A stretch of 64,000 nucleotides of DNA, taken from assembly GCF_033807715.1 (NCBI RefSeq), contig NC_084601.1, positions 775,001 through 839,000 of the forward strand. The letters are read 5' to 3'. Both the position numbers and the translations under genes were made by a program. The notes beneath the pieces are model-generated. The model made no database searches, was not told the DNA's origin, and saw only the letters and a program-made list of their open reading frames with translations. Positions 39,011 through 49,568 of this stretch are shown piece after piece. This stretch comes from Cololabis saira. Its lineage: Eukaryota; Chordata; Actinopteri; Beloniformes; Belonidae. The first letter of the stretch is position 1, and each line of letters opens with the position of its first letter.

Positions 39011-41928
39011 CTAACTATAGGCTTTACTAAACAGAAATGTTTTAAGTTTAGTTTTAAAGGTGGAGGTGGTGTCAGCCTCCTTAACCCAGATTGGAAGTTG
39101 GTTCCATAGTAGTGGTGCCTGATAGCAGAACGCCCGCCCTCCAAATCTACATTTAGATACTCTAGGAACTACGAGTAAACCTGCACTCTGAGAACGGAGA
39201 GCTCTGACAGGAACATAAGGCACTATCAGGTCTTGCAAATAATGCGGAGCTAAGCCGTTTTGGGCTTTATACGCAAGTAATAAAATTTTAAATTGGATTC
39301 TGAATTTTACGGGTAACCAATGGAGCGACGCTAACACTGGAGAGACGTGGTCTCTCCTGCTAATTCCTGTCAGTACTCGTGCTGCTGCATTCTGGATCAG
39401 CTGGAGCCTATTCAGAAAATTACTTGGACATCCTGCTAACAACACATTACAGTAATCTAGTCTAGAAGATACAAACGCATTAACTAGTTTTTCTGCATCA
39501 CTCTGCGAGAGGATTTTCCTAATCTTTGCAATATTACGGAGATGGAAAAAGGCTATTTTACAAACCTGATTGACATATGGTTTAAACGACAAATCCTGAT
39601 CGAAAATAACACCAAGGTTTCTCACAGTTGCACTGGAAGCCATCGCAACATCATCTAATCCCTTCCTAAAATGCTCTGGACCAAGAATGATAACCTCTGT
39701 TTTATCTGAATTTAGAAGCAGGAAATTTCTGGACATCCAGTCCTTGATGTCCCTAAGACATGCCTGAAGTTTAACTAACGGTTCTGTTTCATCCGGCTTC
39801 ATAGACAAGTAGAGCTGCGTATCATCAGCATAACAATGAAAGTGTATGCCGTGATTCTGGATTATACTTCCCAACGGCTGCATGTATAAACTGAACAAGA
39901 TTGGCCCTAGCACTGAACCCTGCGGAACACCATAACAGACCCTTGACTGTTCTGAAGAAACCTCATGTACATGAACAAACTGGAACCTGTCAGATAGGTA
40001 TGATTTAAACCAACATAGAGCTGTCCCTTTAATCCCAACAACATGCTCTAACCTGTGCAGTAAAATGCCATGATCTATAGTATCAAAAGCAGCACTGAGG
40101 TCCAGTAGAACCAGAATGGACACTAATCCCTTATCTGAGGCCATAAGGAGGTCATTCGTGACTCGAACCAGTGCTGTCTCTGTGCTATGATGCATTCTGA
40201 ACCCTGACTGAAAGACTTCAAACAGATCATTTCTATACAAATAGTCACATAACTGGCTTGAAACTGCCTTTTCCAGAATTTTAGACACAAATGGAAGGTT
40301 GGAAATTGGTCTATAATTAGCTAAGGTGTCTGGGTCAAGAGAAGGTTTTTTAAGTAAAGGTTTAATTACTGCGACTTTGAAAACCTGTGGTACATATCCT
40401 AAACTTAGGGATAGGTTAATTTGGTCCAGTATTGTCGTACCAATAAGAGAAAAAATATGTTTGAATAGTCGAGTCGGGATGGGGTCTAACATACATGTGG
40501 TTGACTTAGCTCTATTGACGAGTGAGGTCAGCTCAGGGAGGTCTATAGGATCAAAACAGTCTAGAGATAAGTCAGAGCCTAGGGAAGTCGCTAAAGCTGA
40601 AGAAACACCTACAACCGGCTGGTTGATTTCTTCTCTAATTCTCGCGATTTTACTGTTGAAGAAGCTCATAAAGTCCTCACTACTGAGAGCTGCAGGAATG
40701 CACGGCTCAACAGAGTTGTGACTCTTTGTCAGCCTGGCTACAGTGCTGAACAGAAAACGTGGGTTACTTTTGTTATCCTCTATCAACGTTGAATAATAAG
40801 CTGTTCTGGCTTTGCGAATGGCTTTTTTATATACTATTAGAATATCTTTCCATTCACGATAAGAGTCTACAGACCTACAAGAGTACCACTTCCTTTCCAT
40901 TTTACGCACGTTTTGTTTCAACATGCGGATATCTGAATTATACCAGGGAGTTAAGCTCCTGTGGCTAGAAACCCTCCTTTTCAAAGGAGCAACTTCATCT
41001 AAAGCTGAATGCAACAAATCAGCAGTGTTACTAGCAAGGAAATCAACATCTGCAGAGGTAGAACCCAGGTCACTGGCCTCGACTACATCACTATTTCGCA
41101 CTGTCGTAAGATAAGCAATGGCCTCCCTAAATTTAACAATAACTTCATCAGACAAACATCTGCTAAAATAATACCTCCTATTTTGCACTTCAACATCAAC
41201 AGAATTAAATTCAAACGTTATTAAGTAATGGTCGGATAAAAGGGAGTTTACAGGTGACACCAACAGACCATCAGTTTCAACACCGTAGGTGAGAACGAGA
41301 TCGAGAGTATGATTAAAACAGTGCGTCGGTTTATCCACTTTTTGTGAGATACACATTGATTCTAGAAGAGAATCGAAGGCTAATTTAAGATTATCGCTTT
41401 CAACATCCATATGAATGTTAAAATCACCCACTATGATGAATTTATCTGTGCTGATCAATAATCCAGAAAGGAAATCTGAAAATTCAGACAAAAACTCTAG
41501 ATACGCACCAGCAGGGGGCCGGTACACTACCACTAACACAACTGGCTTCTCTGATTTCCAGCTCGGAAATTTCAGACCAAGCATGAGGCTTTCAAATGTA
41601 TTATAGTTGCACTTAGGTTCAATTTTTGTTTGGAGACCGGAGTTATAAATTGCTGCGACTCCTCCGCCTCGGCCCGTGCTTCTAGGAATGTGATGATTAA
41701 AGTAGCCGGGCGGAGTTGATTCATTCAAACTAACATACTCTTCCTCCTGTAACCATGTTTCTGAACTGCAACCACTTCTATTTTGCTAGGCACCTGGCCA
41801 GAGTCGCCAATATCATGTAATCCTACAGTTTTAGAGTCGCTAATTACATAATGCAATCCTACAGTTTTGTTGGCAGGCGTTGGTCCTCGAGAAGCAGCAG
41901 AGAAGTGTGTTAAACTACAGCTCTGCAT
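39011..41928 (-). pseudogene. L2 ORF2, endonuclease start deleted and frameshifted
   Basis: 39011-41728 is open for 905 codons and almost identical in layout to the intact ORF2 at 15226-18324. It keeps [34 protein letters not shown], then RT blocks [42 protein letters not shown] and the C-terminus [11 protein letters not shown]. The first part (from ATG at 41928, [20 protein letters not shown]) is in another frame. About 207 bases are missing after GAAGTGGTTGCAGTTC compared with 15359-15566. The loss removes the LLNIRSL block and joins the rest out of frame. Catalytic RT residues survive but a full ORF2 protein cannot be made. An insertion in the N-terminal segment (SDSKTVGLHD) repeats KTVGLH. 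Confidence 0.93.
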
Positions 41929-41949
41929 CCTGGCCTGGACCCTGCATTG

Positions 41950-42825
41950 TCAGGGGGAGTGTCTAATAACATTGGCCAGATTTCTAGACATAAGAGCTGC
42001 ACCATCTCGGGTGGGATGAATGCCGTCCCTTCTAATCAGACCGGGCTTTCCCCAGAATGTCTCCCAGTTGTCAATAAAGTCCACGTCGTTTTCTGAACAC
42101 CACTGAGACAACCAGCGGCGGAGCGAGAGCATGCGACTAAACATGTCATCGCTGGTCAGATTGGGGAGGGGGCCAGAAAAACCTACGGCGTCCGACATGG
42201 TTTTGGCGTAGTTACACACCGAGACAATATTCATTCTGGTTACTTCCGACTGGCGAAGACGGGAGTCGTTAGCTCCGACATTGATGATAACTTTACCATA
42301 TTTACGATTACCCTTTGCCAGTAGCTTCAAATTTGCTTCTATGTCGCCCGCTCTGGCCCCCGGGATACACCTAACTAAGGTCTCTGGAGTCGGCCTCACA
42401 TGTCTCACAATAGAGTCTCCAATCACCAGGGTCGGTTTCTCAACAGATGTGTCGCTTAGTGGGGAAAAACGGTTAGACACATGAAGCGGGTGGTGGTGTT
42501 CCGTGAGCCCTTTAAGACTACGGTTCCTCCGAACCGTCACCCAGCTGCCCTGCCTGGCCGGCTGCCCGGGAGCTGCAGGGGAGCGGCTACGCTCAGCTGC
42601 TACGGGCCGGTCCGCCGCTAGCTTAGCCTGGTTAGCTGAGGAGGCTCTCGGACTATGGTTTAGTTGGCCGAACCGGACCTCTAACTGACTGAGCCTCGCC
42701 TCCAGCCCTGCAAATAAGCTACACTTTAAGCACTTACCGTCTTCACTAAAGGAGGCAGAGGAATAACTAAACATTTCACACACTGAGCAGGAAAGAGGTG
42801 AAGCGGTGGGAGCCGGAGAGGCCAT
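41950..42825 (-). CDS. L2 ORF1: Cys-motif, coiled-coil and SGNH esterase protein, complete (291 aa)
   Basis: The start [20 protein letters not shown] is followed by CLKCSLF, giving a CxxC...CxxC pair (residues ~13-36). Then a short leucine heptad ([17 protein letters not shown]), a Ser/Pro/Arg-rich hinge (~60-120), and an SGNH/GDSL-type hydrolase domain (~130-288). That domain has [13 protein letters not shown] (GDS nucleophile), [10 protein letters not shown] (Gly block), [10 protein letters not shown] (GxND block) and [14 protein letters not shown] (DxxH). This is the expected ORF1 type of CR1/L2 LINEs, which binds RNA and may act on lipids; the substrate is unknown. No stop or frameshift. 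It ends 22 bases before the ORF2 ATG at 41928. It lies on the minus strand inside a dead element, so the gene is intact but its partner is not. Confidence 0.93.
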   Translation of the reverse strand: MASPAPTASPLSCSVCEMFSYSSASFSEDGKCLKCSLFAGLEARLSQLEVRFGQLNHSPRASSANQAKLAADRPVAAERSRSPAAPGQPARQGSWVTVRRNRSLKGLTEHHHPLHVSNRFSPLSDTSVEKPTLVIGDSIVRHVRPTPETLVRCIPGARAGDIEANLKLLAKGNRKYGKVIINVGANDSRLRQSEVTRMNIVSVCNYAKTMSDAVGFSGPLPNLTSDDMFSRMLSLRRWLSQWCSENDVDFIDNWETFWGKPGLIRRDGIHPTRDGAALMSRNLANVIRHSP

Positions 42826-43090
42826 GCTAAGATGCTAACGGAGGCTAACGGACAGAAAATGTATCGGTGATTGGTGACAGTGAAAGTTACGGAAGAGAAA
42901 ATGAGCGAGTGTTGAAATAAAGACAGTAATGTACCAGATATAGTGCTATTTTACCAGAAAACAGTCTAAGTTTTAGATAAAAAGTCGGGAGAGATCTGAG
43001 CCTGCACGCCGTGCAGCAGCAACAGACCGCAAACACCAGGAAGTGACGCGATGCGTGACGCAATACGTTACCCAATCAGCAAGCCAGACG

Positions 43091-43456
43091 GCCCTCTGAA
43101 TCTATGTGCCCCATACGGGCCCTTGCTGCTTATGTTGATGCTACTGCGCCTGTGCGGCGGTCAAAGCAGCTTTTTATCTGCCATGGTGGCCCTAACCGCT
43201 GGGTGGTGGGCATCATCGAACATGCCTACAGGGTCAGTGTGCCACTCCAATGGGAGTGAGGTGCCACTCGACCAGAAGCGTCTCAGCTTCTTGGGCTGCC
43301 CTGAAGGGGGTGCCTCTGGAGGACATCTGCACTGCGGCTTCATGGACGTCGCCTGACACGTTCTCCAGATTCTACAGGAACATTGTCAACATTGTCACCA
43401 CACCCACTACGTTGGATGTGGTTCTGCTCCCAGGTTCTTCTGCCCCTGGTCAGTGA
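43091..43456 (+). pseudogene. DIRS tyrosine recombinase, C-terminal catalytic part
   Basis: After the L2 insertion the recombinase resumes in one frame as SMCPIRALAAYVDATAPVRR, then QLFICHGGPNRWVVGIIEHA, and stops near 43256. A frame change then gives GVRCHSTRSVSASWAALKGV, LEDICTAASWTSPDTFSRFY and RN. HSTR supplies the His and second Arg and FSRFY the nucleophilic Tyr of tyrosine recombinases. Together with KRVGEL at ~36085 all four catalytic positions are recognisable, but split by the L2 and by a frameshift. The frame ends at 43456. Confidence 0.88.
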
Positions 43457-43499
43457 GGTAGGTGACCGGGCTTCTTCGTGACGTTGTTGGTATTTGTCA

Positions 43500-43598
43500 T
43501 CCAGTGCTTACAGCACCGCCTGGCGGTCAGTAGGGACGAAATAGAACGAAAGTTACGACTGTAACTACGGTTCTATGAGTCCTGGATGACCGCCAGGC
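43500..43598 (+). repeat. DIRS internal complementary region (circle junction template)
   Basis: CCAGTGCTTACAGCACCGCC...GAAATAGAAC is the complement of the element's left end, and AACGAAAGTTACGACTGTAA...CCGCCAGGC is the complement of its right end. They overlap by AAC. This is the arrangement by which DIRS elements are thought to close circles before recombinase-mediated insertion. Confidence 0.88.
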
Positions 43599-43641
43599 CT
43601 GCCGGTCACTCAGAATCCTCGTGCTCTCGCGAGAAGATTCT

Positions 43642-43819
43642 ACCGATCACCTGCTGACGCCGGAAGATATACAATTCCGGGGGTCATGCAGGGGTGACGT
43701 GACATTGTTGTTATTGTATTCGACATGCGCATGCGCAAGCAGAGATATCCAGTACTTACAGCACCGCCTGGCATTCATCCGGGACTCATTGAACCGTAGT
43801 TACAGTCGTAACTTTCGTT
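43642..43819 (+). repeat. DIRS right terminal inverted repeat with extension
   Basis: Complement of 31545-31711 with about 29 extra terminal bases (GAACCGTAGTTACAGTCGTA... to CTTTCGTT) that the left repeat lacks. A longer right repeat is typical of DIRS. Confidence 0.9.
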
Positions 43820-44579
43820 TTTCAGTTAGCTGTGTTAGTATTTCTCTTTCGATGTGGTAGTTTGAGTTCACAGTGTTTTATCTCTTATCATAGTGTAAGG
43901 TGCTGCGAAAATGAATTTACATTGTAGCTCAAAGCTGTCGGGCAGATCTTAAATAAGGAGAGGGGCATCTTGGCTCAGTCTAATGCATAAAACCGGCTGT
44001 TATGAAAATACATCAAATCTTTTCTATGAAAAGAAGGTATGGTTGTGTCCCTATGGGACTTTGGCAAAACCATGTTTATGATATGTCATAAAGGCATCAA
44101 AGCGTATCAACTTCTAAAAAAATTAAGAATGCAAAGGGCATAAATTCCCCTTTAAATGGGAAGATTAAAATAATAAAGTTTCTCAATTCAGAAGCTTCAG
44201 ACTGCAGTAATGCCATCAATATCAGAAGGCTCATTCATTTGATTGCCCAGACCAGCTGATGCGCTGCTCACCTCACTAATGAAAGTAATTGTTATCTTAT
44301 GTGTTTGTAACTCTTGTTCTCTTAAGTCTTGCCAGTCTCTGAAAAAGACATTTAAATGTCAAGAGTTTCTTGCCCTGGTTGAAACGATTGGGGAATTCAA
44401 CTGTTTTTTGTGAAGAACCATTGCAACCATGAATATATTCAAAACTAATGCTTGATTTAACTTCTGGAAAACACTTCTGAACATCCAAGAAACTAGAATC
44501 ATGTAATAAAACCCTTTGAGCAGTTAAACCATCAACAGTCATATGTTAAAACGTGTTTGGATCAGGAGTGAGTATGCTA
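43820..44579. other. No gene recognised
   Basis: AT-rich unique-looking sequence without coding frames of note. Confidence 0.5.
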
Positions 44580-45623
44580 TAGTGTTGGGACTAACGCGTT
44601 ATTTAGGAACGCGTTACAGTAACTCCGTTAGTTTTGCGGTAACTAATACTCTAACGCATTACTTTTTAAATTCAGTAACGCAGTTACCGTTACCAAGGGT
44701 GCGTTACTCCATTATTTCTGGCTACAGTGAAGCCTTTTTTCCCCGCACGCGGAGACCGGAGGAAATGTAGTGTGGATGTGTGTGTGCATTCAAAAACATG
44801 ACGGTCATGGCGAGACCGCGGTGAAGTTAGTTTTACGTTGGATATTTGTTGGATATTCGACAGAAATGCCGCCCCCAGAGCGAACGTCGTATATCCAACA
44901 TAAAACTAACTTCACCGCGGTCATGGAGAGCCGAGAGACGGCGAGTTTCACAACGTGGAGATATTGTCATTACAGTAATCCCTCGTTTTTCGCAGCGGTT
45001 ACGTTCCAAAAAGAACCTGTGGTGAGTGAAATTCTTTTTACAATAAGGCTTCAAATTGCGGAGATCAGCCCCGCCTCGCACGTATTCCACTGCTCTTCTG
45101 AGCCACTGCATCCCGACTCTGTAGCGTCTTTTTCTCCTAAAGCCGCGGTGCAGGTGTGTTTTTTCCAGAGAGGAAAATAGTTATGGGTCGTTTTGTCGCT
45201 GTTTTTTCTTCTGGGCAAAAAGATTCTTCTAAACCGACATGCCACCATGGATTATCTGAGACTGTAATGAACGATTCATCAAAGTTCCCGTTCCTGAGCT
45301 GCTGCTGAAGCTCATTGGCTGTTCTCAGCTTGTTGCTAAGCAACCAACGTTATTGACACAGGAAGTGAAGAAGCGGGGAGACTGTTTAGCCAATCAGAAT
45401 GCAGAACAGGATTCACAATGCAAATCCATACAGTACCTGCTGAAATGAAGGCTAGAGGGGCATTAATGGGAGCATTTAAAAAAATGTTTTTATTTAAAGT
45501 AACTCAATAGTTACTTTTCATAGTAACGCATTACTTTTTGGTCTAACTAACTGAGTTACTTTTTTAATGAAGTAACTAGTAACGGTAACTAGTTACTATT
45601 TTTCAGTAACTAACACAACACTG
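44580..45623. mobile_element. hAT-type non-autonomous element (GTAACGCGTTAC family)
   Basis: Left end AGTGTTGGGACTAACGCGTTA; right end ...AGTAACTAACACAACACTG, an inverted CAGTGTTG terminus. Subterminal GTAAC/GTTAC words are dense at both ends, the typical layout of this fish hAT family. GCTATA occurs at both borders (44576-44581 and 45624-45629), a partly lost 8-bp duplication. The interior has a hairpin of ~40-bp arms (44808-44848 and 44888-44927, core CCGCGGTGAAGTTAGTTTTA). From ~44975 there is a foreign end reading CAGTAATCCCTCGTTTTTCG that resembles a pogo/Tigger-type terminus. Confidence 0.8.
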
Positions 45624-46713
45624 GCTATATAGCTTGACCCTCTCGTCAAATACTGCTATTTCTTTGCTCGTTTGAACAAAAAATGCTATTTTCCCCCATT
45701 TTAATTTGATATTGATCGTTAGCTGCCAGATTGAAAGTTTTACTGACTTCCTTCCCAGTTGTAGCTGACACATGACCTTGCAGAAGTTGCAGCAGTTGTC
45801 CTCAGCAAAGAGTAAGGTCAAGGTTCCCTTATTCGTCACACTATATATTCAGACATACAAGGAATGAAATTGCGTTTCCCTAGTAAACAGTTTGATTAGC
45901 ATAACTCATTAAACAACTTACTGTAAAACCTGAGAGCCTGATTCTGTGAGCTCCTTCTTTTCTCTCCCTTGTTTTTGTTCGGTCTGGTTCTCTCCCTGCA
46001 GAGCAGCTCGCAGCGTTCTCCTTGGGGGGAACTTCTCCGCAGCGGAGGTGAAACTTAGGAACTCAGCCCTCAGATGATGCGTTTGGGGTAAAATAGATTA
46101 ACTTTGATATTCTAATAAGGGGTTTTCATCAGGATCTAAAGCAGGCCAGGGCACCAGAGGATCAAAGACGAGCAGCACTTCATGCTAAACAGGATACTGG
46201 ATCCAAGCATGGGACGTTGCAGTTCTCAGCCGTCATGTTGTTTGTGCAGGATAACCAGTGTCGGGCGGTTTCATTTATTTATTCATTTATTTAATTAGCT
46301 GAATAATATCTGAAAGTGAAAACGTTCATTTGAATTCCATCAAAATTGTGTCAGAGGGTGCTTGTGAGTGTGCTGATATCGAAGGTACAATTGCTACTGC
46401 TAATTTTCGATATGTCCTCAAACCTATTGGCGTCCAGGAAGCTTTGTGATCCTGCATTGGAAGGAGACTAGTCCAGCTTTGAGTTGCCAGGCAGTTTGTG
46501 GTCTGACCCAGTTTTTTCCCTCTGAATACAGTTGTTGGTTCTTACCTCGAAGGAAGTTTCCTCTACATTGATAAGGAACTTCTTCAGTTGAAGCTTTACT
46601 TGGCTTGTTTGGCCACGACTTTTATTAAATGTGTCTTTATATATCATGCAGTGACTATAATATTAATAATAATTATAATATAATAAATTAATTTATTTAA
46701 AATAAATTAAATT
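45624..46713. other. No gene recognised
   Basis: Unique-looking sequence. A strong pyrimidine tract ending CTCCCTGCAG at 45993-46002 looks like a splice acceptor, but the frames after it close within 25 codons. AT-rich from 46640. Confidence 0.5.
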
Positions 46714-46890
46714 GGCAGCATGGTGGCTTAGTGGTTAGCACTGTTGCCTCACAGCAAGAAGGTCCCCGGTTCGACTCTCAGGCGCAGCAGGGTCTTTCTG
46801 TGTGGAGTTTGCATGTTCTCCCCGTGCTTGCGTGGGTTTCCTCCGGGTACTCCGGTTTCCTCCCACAGTCCAAAAACATGCATGCTAGCT
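46714..46890 (+). repeat. tRNA-like/SINE-type dispersed repeat with A and B boxes
   Basis: GTGGCTTAGTGGTTAGCA (46723-46740) is A-box-like and GGTTCGACTCT (46769-46779) is a good B box, at tRNA-like spacing. These are followed by GTTTGCATGTTCTCCCCGTG and TCCTCCCACAGTCCAAAAAC. RNA polymerase III promoter by sequence. The 3' half of the family is absent here; fragments are at 2653-2735 and 29262-29517. Confidence 0.8.
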
Positions 46891-47059
46891 CAGCTGACGG
46901 GCAGGATCATGTCGTTTGTCGGCAAGAATGAGGATGTGGTGAAGCCAGATCAGCAAATTCATTGATCTACATTCATGGAATGAGGAATAGACTTGTCAAA
47001 ACTTCTTTACATCTTCTTTACAATCTTATGGGCCAATAACTTGAAAAAGGAGCAAGTTT

Positions 47060-48040
47060 AATTAAAGCTGCAAGCAGCGATGAACGGGCCCTTGCACCCT
47101 TGTGCACATTCAGGCGTGCTGGAGTGGAAGCGCTTATATGACTTGCATGTAGATTGTTCAGTCCTGGAAATTTAGCGGATGAAACCACCCACGACTCTCT
47201 ATATCAAACCATTCAAAAGTTATGGCAGAAAGTAGGAACTATCAAATATGGACCAATCAGATGAAGGGTGGGCGCGCTTTTTGGCATCTACGGTAACGCT
47301 TTTGACTGAGAAAAGTAATGCCTATCGTCGCAGGATCTAGACGCACATTTTGATGTATAACACACCTGGGTGCATGTTACGGTTTGGGCCGCATTAACGG
47401 ACGAAGAAATGGCATAAATTGTGCCAAAATTACACGATTAATTCAAAATGGCCGACTTCCTGTTCGGTTTCGGCCATGGCGCCAAGAGACTTTTCTTTAA
47501 GTTGCGACATGATACAGGTGTGTACCGATTTTCGTGCATGTACGTCAAACCGTATTGTGGGGCTTGAGGCACAAAGTTTTCTAGGGGGCGCTGTTGAGCC
47601 GTTAGGCCACGCCCATTAATGCAAACCATTAAATATAACATTTTTCACCAGGCCTGGCTTGCGTGCAAAATTTGGTGACTTTTGGGGCACGTTTAGGGGG
47701 AAAAAGGCCTCATTTCATCAGAAGAAAAATGAAAATAAAAACGAGGAAAATAAAAACATCTCCTACAGATACATTAGGTCACCAACTCCGGTCCTCGAGG
47801 GCCCCTATCCAGCATGTTTTAGATCTTTCCCTGCTTGAGCACACCATGATACAAGGAGCTGTGTCAACAACAGAACTGTCCAGACCTTGATGACAAGTTA
47901 ATGATGACCATTGATTAGAATAAGGTGTGTTCCTGTAGGGAGACACCTAAAACATGCTGGATAGGGGCCCTCGAGGACCGGAGTTGGTGACCCTTGCATT
48001 AGGGCCTTTGCACTGTAAGTGATCGGGCCCTAATGATACT
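47060..48040. repeat. Dispersed repeat AAAGCTGCAAGCAGCGATGA, interrupted by a MITE
   Basis: Starts TTAATTAAAGCTGCAAGCAGCGATGAACGG in pieces and ends AAGTGATCGGGCCCTAATG. It includes blocks AAATGGCCGACTTCCTGT and GGCCATGGCGCCAAGAGA, common in a non-coding teleost repeat. Function and class are unknown. It is split at ~47779 by a 218-bp MITE. Confidence 0.6.
47772..48003. mobile_element. hAT-type MITE, 218 bp
   Basis: The unit 47779-47996 has long inverted ends (TCACCAACTCCGGTCCTCGA ... inverse) including GGGCCCCTATCCAGCATGTT. CATTAGG flanks both sides (47772-47778, 47997-48003). The left end lacks the few terminal bases CAAGGG seen at the right end. Confidence 0.85.
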
Positions 48041-48911
48041 GAAGCAATTTGACTTGCTTCCACAGTGCGTATTGACTGAAAGCATCTCCATGCAGCTTGG
48101 AAGCTGGTGCTTAGAAAACAGCATCCATCCGGACATTTGGGATAAAAACTATTTTACCAATGTCTTTTTGCTTGTATCTTTCATCAGAACCACCAGAAGA
48201 CATTCTGGACTAGCAATTAAATGAACCAATTATGAAATTAAAAAAATTACAAATTAATCAGACAGATCCACGTAAATAAGTTGAACTTCATGGTCCAAAC
48301 TGTATCAGTGGTTGGTTTCAAAGCAAAGATGCATACATGTGCATAAATGAGACACATAAACACAGAACATTCAATTCCAAGTAGAAGTGAAAACTTTAAC
48401 ATATATATTCTGCAGGGCACCAATGTGTTTTTTAGGGGATTAATGACTGTGGGAATGTAAATTAAAGCCTTTAGGGCCTTTTTGAGGAAGCAGAAATGTG
48501 AGGCACTTTGATGAAGTTCTTCACTCAGGGTTAACGAACGCTGATACATGCTTTGATATAATACCAAAATCCCACAAAGGCGTATTTTACATTTATATTT
48601 ATATTCTACAAACAGGCAGAATTGAGGTTGTTTTGGGTATTAAAACTATTCACAGTTGATCTGTTTAATGTTTTAATTCCTTTACAGTGTGATGGTTTTT
48701 TTCTTAATGATAACTGTGAGGAAGTGGGAAATCATTCCCCCTCACTAAGGTGATAAAAACACTTTCAAACACATTACATGTGTTTAGTTGGACAAACTGA
48801 TTAACATAGGAAGTTCTTTTTTGTTGTTGTTGTTTTTTGTACTTTTATTTTGGTGACCCTACTAACCACTGTCTCTTTGAGGTTGACTTCCGGGTGGGCG
48901 TGTTCTCATGG
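48041..48911. other. No gene recognised
   Basis: AT-rich unique-looking sequence with a (GTT)n patch near 48820. No coding evidence. Confidence 0.5.
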
Positions 48912-49568
48912 GTGCAAACCATGGATCTATTATAAAACTGGATGGGAGATTGAAAATGGCCGCCCATTCATTTCAATGCATTCTGCTCAGCCAGCGCATA
49001 CGCCGAAAAAATCTCTGACTTCCGGGTTTACTTCCGCATACACTGGCCCATAGAGCATGCGCAGTTGAGTCACCTCCCATGATGCTCTGGGGCCTCCCAT
49101 CATGCCCCGGGGCAATGACGCGAATATTAATATAATATGTATTAATATAATATATGAATTAATGTATATTATTACATGTATAGTATTACATATATTATTA
49201 ATGTATTAATATAATATAATTACATAATATATATTAATATAATACATCCGTGGAATGCACGGACACGGCTGTGACGTCAGCCGTGACGTCACGCCCAGAA
49301 AGAGACTTTTCTTTGACTTTTCTGGCCGTTATAAAACATTTTTGACAGATATAAAGCCCATGACTTAAAAATATAGAATACAAAGATTAGTAATTGACGG
49401 TGATTACAGCTGGATGTGTCCTGTGAACAGTTTTAGAGGCTTCTCTTTTACTATTGCGGTCTATGGGAAAAAAGCTTTCTGGGTCCCATGGGATTTGATG
49501 TTGCAGAATTGGCCACTGGAAAAAATCGGCGCGCCTTCTGAGTGCCAGACCCGGGGGCTGGTGCAAAC
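48912..49568 (+). mobile_element. 641-bp MITE, copy 1, 8-bp duplication GTGCAAAC
   Basis: 48920-49560 begins CATGGATCTATTATAAAACTGG in pieces and ends CCCGGGGGCTG. It is flanked by GTGCAAAC (48912-48919, 49561-49568). It contains an AT-rich alternating core (49125-49250) between AATGACGCGAATATTAAT and GTGACGTCAGCCGTGACGTC. No coding capacity. A second copy lies inverted at 52174-52827. The 8-bp duplication suggests hAT mobilisation, though the ends are barely inverted (CA...TG only). Confidence 0.85.

Larger units (their letters stand above)
36267..43100 (-). mobile_element. Near full-length L2 LINE inside the DIRS recombinase
   Basis: 36277-43090 on the minus strand: 5' UTR (~42826-43090), ORF1, ORF2, 3' UTR and (CAATT)n tail. 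Flanks are GCCCTTTGTT (36267-36276) and GCCCTCTGAA (43091-43100), an imperfect target duplication that lies at matching points of the DIRS frame. Without the nested hAT the L2 is about 5.05 kb. It has an internal deletion at the start of ORF2 and a duplicated block in its 3' UTR. Confidence 0.92.
31545..43819 (+). mobile_element. DIRS-type (tyrosine recombinase) retrotransposon, internally deleted and host to nested elements
   Basis: Terminal inverted repeats (31545-31711 and 43642-43819), an internal complementary region (43500-43598), gag, RT/RNase H remnants and a split tyrosine recombinase, all on the plus strand. There are no LTRs or integrase of its own, as in the DIRS order. Nested in it are a deleted LTR-element copy (31745-32288), a tRNA-Lys-primed mini LTR element (33643-34946) and a near-complete L2 (36277-43090). 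After removing these, gag is joined almost directly to the end of the RT palm, so a deletion removed the gag C-terminus and RT start. Confidence 0.92.

Noticed and set aside
45950..46075. Splice acceptor CTCCCTGCAG followed by a short coding-like stretch
   Set aside because: The acceptor looks good, but every frame closes within about 25 codons and there is no donor or recognisable peptide.
46714..46780. A real tRNA gene
   Set aside because: A and B boxes are present, but there is no complete cloverleaf, and the following sequence belongs to a dispersed SINE-like repeat.
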